From contig NC_080711.1 in the NCBI RefSeq assembly GCF_019097595.1, forward strand, positions 18,284,928 through 18,348,927: a DNA stretch of 64,000 bases. Direction: 5' to 3'. The stretch's first letter is position 1; the number at the start of each line of letters is the position of its first letter. The position numbers and the translations under genes were made by a program. The notes under the pieces are model-generated. The model was not told the origin of the DNA. It ran no database searches and worked only from the letters and a program-made list of their open reading frames with translations. The DNA comes from Hemibagrus wyckioides. Its lineage: Eukaryota > Chordata > Actinopteri > Siluriformes > Bagridae. Shown here piece by piece: positions 49,739 to 62,202 of the stretch.

Positions 49739-50848
49739 TAAAAAATTCAAGCATATCTTGACTTTATGGTCTTTTAAAAGATTAAAAGAAGCACAGATAA
49801 TAAAAGTGCAATTTTTAAATATACTTTATTATCTACTTTTTAAATATCTCTGGCTATAATAATTTGATTTCAACTACAGTATTCCAAAGGTGTGCTTTCT
49901 CTACAGAATGTTTAAACTGAAACTGAAATATCATTGAAAGGGTCGCATGCATGGCACTGATTGGTTGAACCGAGGGGAATGGAGGCGGAGCTTACATGAG
50001 TAATAACAGTCCTGTTACTGGCTTAGACATGAGGAAGAAAGAGACGTCTGAACCTGCTTTGTTCAGGTGAAAATAACAATTTTAAAGTGTATAGCTTTTT
50101 TTTTCTCTAAGAAGTGCACACTACAGGAATTTGAAACACACTCCTTACACACTCATTAGGTTACATATAGAACAGCACAACTTTCAGAACACAAATAAAA
50201 TAATATCATCGGTGCACAACAATAACCCAAATAATCATGGCGAGCTTTAGAAACAGGGTTGTGTACCTTGACTTGGATGATCAGATTACTGAACAGAACC
50301 CCAGGGATAAAATTGTAGATAAAACAAAATGAATTTATGGATTTAGATAGTGTACACATACACTACTACACAAAAAGAGAACACTTTTAATGTTCCAATA
50401 CTGTAGTAGCTAGCTAATTAAAGATTAGCATTAGCTGAGATAGCACTTTCAGGGCACCTATAGGTTTGTTTAACGTACAGTATATGGCCTTCAGATCTAC
50501 ATTACAGATTTCATAGCAAACGTTTCATTTCACTCATCTGAATGTTCAAATATTTCCAAAACATCTTGCCACGTAATAATAATCATTACCCTGCATTCAC
50601 ACTAGAAAGTGACAAAGCGACATTTCTTTTCTAAACATGAGCGCCGCATGGAGATTTCAGTGATTCATGATTCTATGCAAATTAGCTGAGATGGATGAAG
50701 TGGGAAAAATCTGAATGATTATCATCCTTGAATGATTCTGCATCCTATATGGCTTGTGTGGTCCGAAATGAATTGGTCCGAACCTTATGCATATAAACGG
50801 ACAAAAATCTTAGAGTCATGATGTCATCCTGCTATATATGACCTCTCC
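48216..50848. other. Intergenic sequence with microsatellites
   Basis: (TTC)n/(TTA)n at about 48226-48270, AT-rich anonymous sequence, and the compound repeat at 49612-49742. No gene recognised. Confidence 0.45.
49612..49742. repeat. Compound (AAT)n / (AAAAT)n repeat
   Basis: Trinucleotide AAT units flank a block of AAAAT units. Confidence 0.85.
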
Positions 50849-51486
50849 TTAAAGGAGAAGTTCACTTTCAGAACAAAAATTACAGAAAAATACAGATAAT
50901 TTCCTCACCCCCTTGTCATCTTCAGTCGTAAAGAAATTCGATTTTTTGAGGAAAACATTCCAGGATTTTTCTCCATACAGTCGACTTCTATGGTGCCTGA
51001 GAGTTTGAACTTCCAAAATGCAGTTTAAATGCTGTTCAAAAGGCTCTAAACGATCCCAGCCGAGGAAGAAGGCTCTTTTCTAGCGAAACAATCGTCATTT
51101 TCTTATAAAAATACAAAAAATTTATACTTTTTAACCACAACAGCTTGTCTAGCACTAGCTTTGGGATGCGCATCCGCGATGCTACATACTACGTAATCAC
51201 GTCGGAAGGTCACGTGTGACATAGGCTAAACTACAGACCCATTGTTTACAAGGAGAACCTGCAAAAACCAAGGAAGTGCAAATAAGTCAAACGTTCTTTA
51301 CTAACAAAAAGGTACATATAACTTTGTGTCATTCCACACACAACAACTTCAGAGCGCTCCTCCTTCTCCACACTAGTAAACACTGGGTCTGTAGCTCCGC
51401 CTACATCCCGCGTGACCTTCCGCGGATGACAAGTGGGTGGGTAAATTATTTGTACATTTTTGTTCTGAAAGTGAACTTCTCCTAAA
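50849..51486. mobile_element. TTAA-type MITE, about 635 bp
   Basis: Left end ttaaaggagaagttcacttt then cagaacaaaaat. The right end is the complement (atttttgttctgaaagtgaacttctcct, 51456-51483). TTAA at 50849-50852 on the left and degenerate taaa on the right suggest a TTAA-targeting element (piggyBac or Kolobok type). The middle is relatively CpG-rich with no coding frame. Confidence 0.7.
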
Positions 51487-52029
51487 TGTCTACAAAGAAG
51501 AAAATAGTGTATGTAGCTAGTTTTCTAGCTTTGTATGAAGTATGAAGCAGCATGTAGTGTGTGTAATACACTGATTAGTTTGCATGGTTGATAGTGTGAA
51601 TGTAGGGCTAGATGTATGCTAGCAATGCATTATGGGTAATAACAATATTCCCTCATACACAGCTTTGGTTCAAATGGCCAGCGGTGTAGTATAACACTAC
51701 CTCTAATTGGAGAGCCACAAATAAGTCATGAAAGATTCAGACATGACAAGACGTTTTTTTTAACATAATTAGATATACTATATATCTGCATGGCTTTGTA
51801 GTTCGTATTTACCTTTTTTCCCCCAGAAAGATAAAAGTAAAAGGCAGTAAATTGCATTACTATGTTTACAGCAGTATTTCCTCTGGCCATTTTAATACAC
51901 GGATATGTAAATGTGCCATATTTGATATTTGAATGTGATTCATATTTCCTCAGGCATTTCTATATGCTGAATTTCAACTTCTTCAAAGCCCTTGTAAGCA
52001 TAAGTCATTTTTAATTACATTTTTTTTGT

Positions 52030-52066
<37 letters not shown>

Positions 52067-52538
52067 AATCAAAAAGCCCTTGGAGGTGTGATGTTAATAT
52101 AACCACTAAAATACTGTATTATAATTCTATTGAAGTATTTACATCACATTTATATAGGCGTATGTAGATAATACTGCATGAATCTAGCGTAGAGTTTATA
52201 ATCTTTTGTATTAAAGTGTTTGAACATCTTTTCTTATCTGGAGATTTATTTTTCAACTTTAGTTTTATGGATACCGAGAGAACGTTGTCTAATATATTCT
52301 ACTTCGTTTTAAACTCTACAAATGAAATATTCAGTCCTACACTCAGCAGACACTGGCTAATCTGTTCTCCAGTACAATAGAATAAATAAATAAATACATA
52401 TACAATTGTTATATTATAATTTGGAATAGTACTGAATGTAATGGAGAAACATAACACTAGTGCATGAAATGGACTGTACATGACATTTAATAACACCATT
52501 CTTTTTATCTTTTTTTTTTAAAAACCCTGTTTGTATTA

Positions 52539-52577
<39 letters not shown>

Positions 52578-53184
52578 ATGAGAAAGAGAGAGAACGTGGA
52601 AGAGAGACTGAGAGAGGAGAGAGAGTCAGAGAAATAGAGAGAGAGAGAGAGGAGAGAGAGAGAGAAAAAGAGAGAGAGAGGTTTACGTAAGGTCTCTATG
52701 GGCACTCAGCTTGTCTTTGTCAATTTGTGTTTGTTTGGATGCCGAGATTTACCCTTAAAACCCCTAGAGACGAGTGTGCACTTGTTCCATAGATGAATTA
52801 ATGAGTTTGACGGAAAACAAAAGGAAGCACCAAAAATCACTACCTAGCTTTGATAGCAACATAAACCACTATATAATTATCATCCATTCAAATTCAAATT
52901 CGAACCATGGCCAAATTGTCACTTTCTGTGTTTCTGTGAATATCCGTTCCTTAAACAGTCAACGAAATGATAAGATCTAACAATCACTAGCTAGGGTTTT
53001 ATATTATTATTATAGGAAGAAGGTTTATACTAGGAGAAAAGGCTTGTAAAGTCGTTTTTGATGTCATTTCCTGTGTGCTTTGATCCTGCTCATTGTTTTC
53101 TATCCTTCTGCAGAGTTGTGTGTGGCTTGACGCTACTTCCTGGGTCCTTTTCTATTTCCTATTTCCTCCATCCATCCGCCCATG
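51487..53184 (-). other. CACNG3: CACNG3 3' UTR / downstream region
   Basis: Downstream of the CACNG3 stop codon on the minus strand. It holds a (TTTA)n at 52029-52065, a long GA/CT tract at 52541-52682 (CU-rich in the CACNG3 transcript) and a candidate AATAAA on the minus strand at 52250-52245, about 0.9 kb past the stop. The end of the UTR is not decided by the sequence. Confidence 0.4.
52541..52682. repeat. (GA)n tract, imperfect
   Basis: About 140 bases of GA units with interruptions. Confidence 0.9.
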
Positions 53185-53603
53185 TCACACCGGTGTTGTT
53201 CTCCGATTGGCTGCATCCTTAGCATTAGAGTTGTGCAGGAAGTCTCTGTCTGAGTCAAGCAGCTTCCCTGCGGCAGTTTTGTCCGAGTCGCGTGAGAGCG
53301 TGAACATGGGGACATCACGTGATGGTGTTTCGCTGGAGCGGCGCCCGAACCGGTAACGGTACGTCGGGATGCGGCCAAAGCCGAGACTGGACTTTTTGAC
53401 GAGCGTCTTGGCACGCTGCTGCTTGCGATGTTTTTCAATAAACATGTGCACTGCGAGCACGCCCACTGTCTCAGCCATGATGAAGGAAAGAGCACCAAAA
53501 TAAAAGGACCAACCGTACGAGTAACTCTTCTTCGAGTCACTCTGACCCGGGTCACCTGAGTTAGCCGAGATGTAGACAATTATTCCAATAATGTTACTAA
53601 GAC
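53185..53603 (-). CDS. CACNG3: CACNG3 last coding exon
   Basis: Encodes the end of TM3, the second extracellular loop, TM4 and the C-tail: [42 protein letters not shown]. The PDZ ligand that docks to PSD-95-type scaffolds is intact. Compared with mammalian gamma-3, about 30 residues of Ser-rich sequence after RRSS are missing. The acceptor is preceded by a CU-rich tract in the transcript. Confidence 0.95.
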
Positions 53604-56473
53604 CTGCATAGAGAGAGAACGAGAGAGAGAGACAGAGAAACAAAGACAGAAAGACTCACACACAGAATGAAAATATTGTAGACCAAGAGTTTGCACACAC
53701 CTGACCATCACACTTGTATACTTCTTGCCCATTCCAATCCAAAACCAGAGCATTAAAAGTGGCTTGGTCCCCTCTTTTCTGTAATAGAATTCACTAGATT
53801 TTGTGAAGTGGCTGCAGAGATTTGTGTTCATTCAGCCATAAAGTCATAAGTGAAGTTAGCCGCTGAATTCAGACGAGAAGACCTCGGTGTATAGTCGGTG
53901 TTCCAATTCATTCAACACAAATATGTTCAGTGGGGTTGATGTCAGGGCTCTGTAAAGGTCACTCGAGGTCTCCTTCACTTACTTGGGGAAAACATGCCTT
54001 CATGGAGCTTGCTTTGTGCACACAGGCAGTGTCATGTTGGAACCCTGATCGTGGTTTGTGCACATGCATGGCAGTTGAAGAGTTTAGGGAACAGCCACAT
54101 ATGGACATATAGGTGCGATGGTTTGGTGTCTACAAACCTTCAAACACAGAGTATGTGGTAATACACCGATCAGGCATAACATTCTGAACACTGAGAGGTA
54201 AAGTTAATAACACTGATGATCTCCTCATCATGGCACCTGTTAGTGGGTGGGATATATTAGACAGCAAGTGAACATTTTGTCCTCAAAGTTGATGTGTTAG
54301 AAGCAGGAAAAATGGGCAAGTGTAAGGATTTGAGCGAGTTTGACATGGGCCAAATTGTGATGGCTAGACCACTGGATCAGAGCATCTCCAAAACTGCAGC
54401 TCTTGTGGGGTGTTCCCGGTCTGCAGTGGTCAGTATCTATCAAAAGTGGTCCAAGGAAGGAACAGTGGTGAACTGGCGACAGGGTCATGGGCGGCCAAGG
54501 CTCATTGATACACGTGGGGAGCGAAGGCTGGTCCGTGTGATCCGATCCAACAGACGAGCTACTGTTGCTCAAATTGCTGAAGAAGTTAATGCTGGTTCTG
54601 ATAGAAAGGTGTCAGAATACACAGTGCAGGATGGGTCAGGGCTGCTTTGGCAGCAAAAGGGGAACCAACACAATATTAGGCAGGTGGTCATAATGTTATG
54701 ACTGATCAGTGTATATGACAAACTGCATTAATATATGTACAAAGGGCTAATTACCTCTTAATATATTGCTACACTGCAGGATATTGTTTACTATTTTTAC
54801 TTAGCATGAAAGCTCAACTCACTGCTGTGTGTATTTTATTCAAGAAAAAAAAAACTAGAGTGTAAATGGATTTAGTCATCAGTTTATGAAAAACAAAAGA
54901 AAATGAGTGATGAGAAATAAAATGAGGACCTGGTCATTGTTTGGACCTGGGGTTAGCATCTGTTTTGAGGGATCTAAACAGAATGAATTCAAAATCTTTC
55001 CATAGCCAGTGTGAGTATAGCTTTTAATGACCAATCTGTGTACTTGATGAATTAACTGGAGTTGAGTTATGTGGAAATAGTAAGGAGTTAGTCCAGCACA
55101 TCTGAGACACCGCAGAGAGTAGGCAGGTGAAGGAGTGTGTTGAAATTATTTATTTATTTTTTGACACCAGTTTGTTGAAAGGAACATTTGCACTGTCTAA
55201 AATGTAGGATTTGGGCTATACATTAACCATAAAGAATATGAAATATCAGTCTATGTCAATGTTAAATCCAGAATTAAATGATTTATTCTATAATCATATT
55301 TTCCACTATTTTTTTTACAGATTGAAGTATGAACCTTAACTTCATATATTACACTATGTAACAAATTTTTACTTATTTCTTGTTCCTGGGAAATAAGTGT
55401 TATTTCCCCATTCTTTGTAACCCAAATAAAGAGAAAAATCCCATTTTAGCCATGAAAGTTTGGGTTAGTTTTGGGCAGTTTTTGTTAGTAAAATGGGCTA
55501 ATTTTGAGGTTTTCATTCTCTTAAAAGCCCAAACCCAAACTTCAAGGGGCTTAAAGGCTATTTTTTTTTTATCGCTTTCCATCAAGAGTAACTGGAAAAT
55601 GTCATTCACTACCCAGGAACAAAAATCGTGTTACATAGTGTAATATTACAAACTACACTGAACTGTAACCATTGCAGATGAGTGGCTGGTTATAGCTTGG
55701 CATTATTTGGCATTTAAAACAGATGAGTAGCTGGTTATTTCACTAGCTTGGCATTATTTGGCATTTAAAAACTATAGATTTGGCGATTAAAAATCATGAT
55801 AATATACAGTAGTTTACATCACACACATTATAATTTTATGACTTCAATTCAATTTACTGATGGCACACAATCCAAAATATAAACAAGCTTCAGGGTCTTT
55901 CCAGTTATTTGCTGCAACTCTTAACAGTAAATACACTGCAGCTGTACTTTTAGATAATCGTGCAAAAAATATGCTGTGCTGGACCAAGTGCTATTTTTAA
56001 GTTTGCTGTAATTAATATTGGCATACAAAGGCCCTCCATTACGAATTTTTGCCTTAAGAATTGAAATTTTCAATCGCTTATAAATCTTCACGGCTTATGT
56101 TTAAAGCCCATGGTCTAGACTCTATCAAGTAAAAAATATATTTAGACTGACTTTTGGTTTTTGAAATACTTCCATTAAGCAAAAGTAGTTCTAAAATCTG
56201 GTCACAAGTGGTCAGTGGAGGCTAAACCACATAAAAAAAAAAAACTGGATGTGAACAGCTATCTGTCTCAGCTGTCTGTTTCTGACTGGATCCCCATCAG
56301 TTTGATTTTGACACCAGATCTAGACATGAACCAAGAAAAAGAGATGAAGATAAGAACTGAGGAACAGGGAATTGAGATTTTGAGAATGACAGAGACAAAA
56401 TGAGAAAAAGAGGAATGTGAGGAAGTGCAAGTGGGAGAAATAGAAGGTTAGTGAGAGTGCAACAGAGAATGAC

Positions 56474-56511
<38 letters not shown>

Positions 56512-59500
56512 TGAGGGGATGGATAAATAAGAAGGAGAACATAGAAAAAATAAAAAAGAAAGATGGCAGGGTTCGAAAGGGAAAAGAATAAGAAGGTGTA
56601 CAAAAGGATTCTGAAGAAAGTAAGTAATTTTTTAGACAGCTAAAGAACAGAATTCAACCGGTGTTTCAATTCAGACTTTAGTTCTTATATTAATTAGTGT
56701 TTTACATTTGCTAACAAATAACAGGAAATCATGTCAAACCTTTAGAACCAGACAAAAGGAGGCTAATGTATCACTGTCTACGGCTTCTATGTGGATGCTG
56801 ATATAGACAGAAAGATTTACAATATGCAAAAGCAGAATTAGTTCGTCTGTGTGTGTGTGTGTGTGTGTCTGTTTGTGTGAGTTACCAGCAGAGACAAAGA
56901 AGATTCCAGCACTGAGGATAACATTGTGTTTACTCCTGTAAAACTCGCTTGCTGCTACACACAATCCACCCATAAACAACAAACCCACACTCATGATTGG
57001 AAACACACTGGAGGCTCGGAGTGCACCTGAGAACACACACACACACACACACACAAAGAGAATGAGATTGTGGGTTAATTAATCTAAATCTGCATTAAAC
57101 AGTATGATAGAACATGTTAATATGTGGAATCCTCGACTCTAGATGGGGCTTGAAGAAGCTTGACTTCCTGTAACCTGTAGCTTACCTTTGTGTTTAGACT
57201 GTTTTTCTGAATTATTGTGACTATTTTAAAGGTTCATATCCTGACCTCTTGTCCTCTTGATTAAAGTGGCCCGCACATATAGAGTTTGTTGACTGAAGGG
57301 TGTCCCTGGTTAACAAGGGCATTAATAAAGCTTCATTTGATTAATCATCAAAGAGTTGGTCAGATCACATCACCAAAAGAGTTCATCTTATGTCAGCTAA
57401 CTTGCTAGCAAATCTGGATGGCTACTTAACATCAGCTACTGCTCTAGACGATCCCACTCCCCAACAGTGTGAAGCGATAGAGGCTTGATGAAAGGTCAAG
57501 ATCCTAGGAAGATGAACATTATTCCCAATAAGAGGGGCCAGACCTGCAGACTTTTGGGTTGCCAAATCTTGCCTGGGACACCAGTTCTGTCAAGAGCATC
57601 TTGACTGTTAATGAAGCAGCAGTGGATACCAAGGTCTTGCCAGCCATCTTAAGTCTCCAACACAAGTCCAAGGTCCTGGAGCATTCCTGATGGCTGAAAT
57701 GCTTGAATATGCAGCAATGGAATGGGCACTGCCTGTAGAACCCCTTGTTTGGAACTGTATTGTTTGCTTTTTCTCTAGTTCTCTACCCAACACCGCCAAA
57801 CCTTTTGAGCCACCGAAGAGACGGTCCAAAATAGATGGCTCACTGACTCTGAAAGGTTTTAGGACAACACAATATTGAACCCCCACTATATTAGTATCAT
57901 TCATAACGACTAGACTGACGTGGTCAGTGCTTACTGAGGATTGTTCTCAGGAGTAAAATAGGTTCCACTCTATGACCTTTGACCACATTAGATTCGATGG
58001 TCTTGATGACCAGCTCAAAACCTTTCAGGTAAATTGCTCAGTGCTTACCAGAAACCTAGGAATGAACCAAAACATATATTGGAGCAAAAACATTACTGGA
58101 GCAACTGCTTTAGGGCGATAAAAGCATGAAGAGTGCATACTACATGTGATTTAAAGCTTTCACCAGGGAGACATCAGTGCAGCACTTCACCAGGGCAGTG
58201 ATCATCTGGGTGGAAGGATTCTTCTAGGAAAACCTCTAGTGACATGGTGCAAAAGTCAACAGAAGGCATATGTCCTTGACAGGACTACACAGATATGGGT
58301 GAACAAGCTTTTGTCACCATTAAACATGACAGTACAGTTTTGTTGACAAGCAAAGGAGTCATTAGTGTGGTTGGAAAACCCACTCCAAACAGAACGGGAA
58401 TCCCAGCTAAGAATAGCAGTCTCAGCAGTTAACAGTGTGTGGTATGTAGAGTAAGTATCAACTTGACGACGCTTAGCAGCACATCTTAGCCACAAGCTCC
58501 GTTAGCCAGTTAATTAGCAGAACCCATCGAATTGTGAAATGCTTAAAGGGAGAAAAACAACAGGGAAGATGATAAAATGGTGGGAACATGAGTGGTGTTG
58601 TCCCATTCACACAACAAGGAATCATTCAGCTCACTGGAGACCATCCAAGGTGAATGAGGTATAACAAAATGGAAGGAGAACCAACTTGGTGAGAGTAGTG
58701 TGGTCACTAATACTGTGGAGTATTGAATGTAGTTCATGTACAGAATACAAATAAAATCATTGCAGAAGATGGAAAGGATTAAAAAATGAGCTAGCAAGAT
58801 AGCAATTGGTACTGACTTTTGAAAAATTCTAGTATAAATAATCAGAAAATAAGCAGGACAACAATAATACTCTCGAAAAATTGATCCATGATGCATGAAA
58901 TAGCATACATAATTAAATATTATAGTTATAGGGTCAAAAATATATTTTTCAGTGGTTGTTTACATTTCTAACACATTAGCAGTCAACACCTGATACTAAC
59001 ACACACATACACACACACACACACACACAATGAGCTATCCATTCATCAGCATCTTCGGAGGAGTCGGCAAACTGCAGTGACAGAACTCATTCATCTATTA
59101 ACGCTCAGGGGAAGAACAAACACTCGTCCATCATCCACTTCTCCTTTCGTTTCTGAAGAATGGATCAGTCACAGCATTTAATTACAGAGGAAGAGGAACA
59201 CGCACATCGAGGTCTGGCAGAATATTTTATTCAAAACCTGTCAGTATAATATTTCAGATATTTAAAAAAAAATAGTGATACAACAGGTTTGTCACTTTAA
59301 AAGCATTTACCAATGAAAGCTTAAAATAAAAACTTCAAATGATTTATTATTAAGCGTTACTATGTGGATGACTCCAGTTTAAAACAGATTTTACTGTTCT
59401 TATATATCCAGCAATTACACTGACAGTAATGAGGTGGATATATAGGTAGTGGGAATACAATGGCATTCAAGGGGTTAACTTTTTTCTTCTTTAGGGATTT

Positions 59501-59596
59501 TCTAGGAAACCTAACAATGGTGTGTATTTGTGACACAAATTACATATTTTTCCTTGTTAATTTAATGTAATTTATTTTAATTTAAAAGTTATGGGC

Positions 59597-59635
<39 letters not shown>

Positions 59636-59679
59636 ATAATTATTATTATTATATATACTGCCTTTAATGAAGCCCTTTC

Positions 59680-59724
<45 letters not shown>

Positions 59725-61170
59725 GGAATTTATATTTTAAAATCTATTATGATTTTGCATCATATTTAGATCACACTGTTATTTCATTATGAATTTTTCT
59801 TTTAAAAACAACAGGAGTTATTTAAGGTCTTTGCTCAAAGCTTAGCTCTGGCAGCTTGATGATGCTGGGATTTTAACCCACAGCTGTCTGATTACTAACC
59901 CCACAGCCTTCACCACAAATTTTATACCTCATTTGTTGCATCTACAAAATTCAGTAGACTGCATCTCAACGCTGGATGAATGTAACTTGGCATAAAACTG
60001 CAGACTCAGAGGTTTTACTTCATGTTCAACCTGAATACAGCATAGAATAAATTTGCATATTCAGGATGAAACCTGCAGGGTGTGTAGGAGCAAATCTGTG
60101 TGCAACTGTGGTCAGTGAGCATGATGAAACACTGCAACACTTTTGATTGGCCTGCAACATAACTGAACCTTAGTCCTGTGGAAAAATTTGGCTTTATTTG
60201 GAATATACTGGATTTATTTCTTCTCTATAACAATAACATGGGGGTCAGTGGTGGTGGCGGATCGGGTTTCAAGCCCCAGCACCACCAAGCTCCACTGTTG
60301 GGCAAATGAGCAAGCCTCTTAACCCTCCCTATTACTGGGGCACTGTATGATACCTGCCCCTGCGCTCTGACGCCAACTTCCTCAGCTGGGATATGCGAGG
60401 ATAAGAATTCCACTGTGCTGTAATGTATGTGTGGTGATAATAAAAGGCTTTGTGCCCTCAGTTCTTCTTCTAACATCACCATCACCTCAATAACTTCCGG
60501 TAAGGTCATAATTCCTGTACACCAACTGTGTGCTGGCGTTTCAATGTGCTATTTTGATGCTTCGCCTGCTGTTCCGAATAATCCCTTACCTGACTAATAG
60601 CTGTCACAGAAGAAGGCACTTGAAGAGCCAAAATCTCCAATATGACAAAGCAGAAAACTTTTAAAGGAGTACACACAAACTCTTCAGTTGAATCATCCAT
60701 CCATTCATTTTCTGTACTGCTTATCCTACAGACAGCCTGAAGCCTGTCCCAAGGGGAACTCAGGGCACAAACCAGGACAGGTTGCCAACTATCACAAGGC
60801 AAAGTTCCACATGCGCTCACACACTATAGACAATTTAGAGATGCCAATCAGCCTACAGTGCATGCCTTTGAACTAGAGGAGGAAACTGGAGTATCTGGAG
60901 GAAACCCCTGACGCACAAGGAGGACATCAATACAAACCCAGAGGTGCAAGACAAACATGCTAACCACTAATCACCACACCATCCCCAGTCACCTGTACTG
61001 TATTAGGCTATACTAAATAAATTATATCTGTACTGTGTTACAAGCTCTGGGGAAACGTTGTCTCTTTTTATATCCAATGATGTGTTGCAGCTAGTCAGAG
61101 ACCAAATCAGCATCAACAAAAACACAAAAGTGTGTGATGATTTAGACATGTTATTTTTTATATAATGTTC

Positions 61171-61247
<77 letters not shown>

Positions 61248-62164
61248 CTTTATTGAACCCATGAGTGGAAAATTGGGAAATCCTTGTGTCTTCTCAGTCA
61301 GTAACAAGATACAACACACACACACACACACACAGGTTAAATTAAATGTAGTAGTGCAGATATTTAACAGTTGTGGATTTTACCACATTTACATCAGTAT
61401 TACATCACAGTACACATGTGCAAACTGGCAGTAGATAATGAATATGAAGAACCTTGGGAGTCTAGAATAATTAGATCTAATGATTCTAAATATTTTTATA
61501 GAGTTCTAGAGTTCTAAATATATTGTAATTTAGAACAATGATGTTAATAGTGCAATGTGAATGCTACACACAGGTGAGCTGTTGTACAATGTGTACAATG
61601 GGAATGGGAAGAATGACCTCCGGTAACCTTCTCTGTGACAATGAATCTGAATGAGTCTTTCTAAGAATGAGCTCTACTGACTGTGTATTGTGTTGTAGAG
61701 TGTAATGAGTAATAATAAATAAAGCACATGTGCGTTGTCTACATTAGTTGTATTATTGTGCTTAATGTAACATGTTCCTCTGGCTAAGTAAGTAGCCTTC
61801 ATTGGTCACATATACATTACTGCACTGTGAACAGGGGGGGGGGGGTTGAGGGCCTTGCTCAGGGGCCCAACAGTGGCAGCTTGCCAGTGCTGGGGCTTGA
61901 ATCCCGATCTTCTGATCAACAACCCAGAGCCTTAACCATCTAGCTACCACCTCCCTTTAGCTGTTGGCCTAACGCACTACCTCTCTTAGGTTTGTTACTT
62001 GAAGGCATTAAAAAGGCATATTTTCTTCAGTCACTAGCTTTGGGGAACAGCATTAGAAATTCTGTACGTTACATGTCTCGGAAAAATGTGTCTCGTCCAA
62101 AGCTGTCTGTCTGAACCTAAGCACTGTCTGGGTGGATACATTCAGCTGGAGTGTGTGTGTGTGC

Positions 62165-62202
<38 letters not shown>

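Larger units (their letters stand above)
53604..56885 (-). other. CACNG3: CACNG3 intron 3
   Basis: 3.3 kb intron with two adjacent Tc1-type relics (53684-54144 and 54162-54714), a MITE (55349-55643), a tandem duplication (55679-55773), a (GA)n at 56477-56513 and a (GT)n at 56848-56868 just downstream of exon 3. Confidence 0.85.

Noticed and set aside
57608..57904. 98-codon minus-strand frame in CACNG3 intron 2
   Set aside because: Composition is protein-like, but I recognise no domain and see no splice or promoter context; may be an old retroelement piece.
61171..61247. Regularly spaced repeat resembling an array
   Set aside because: Uniform (AGAT)n microsatellite without spacers; not CRISPR.
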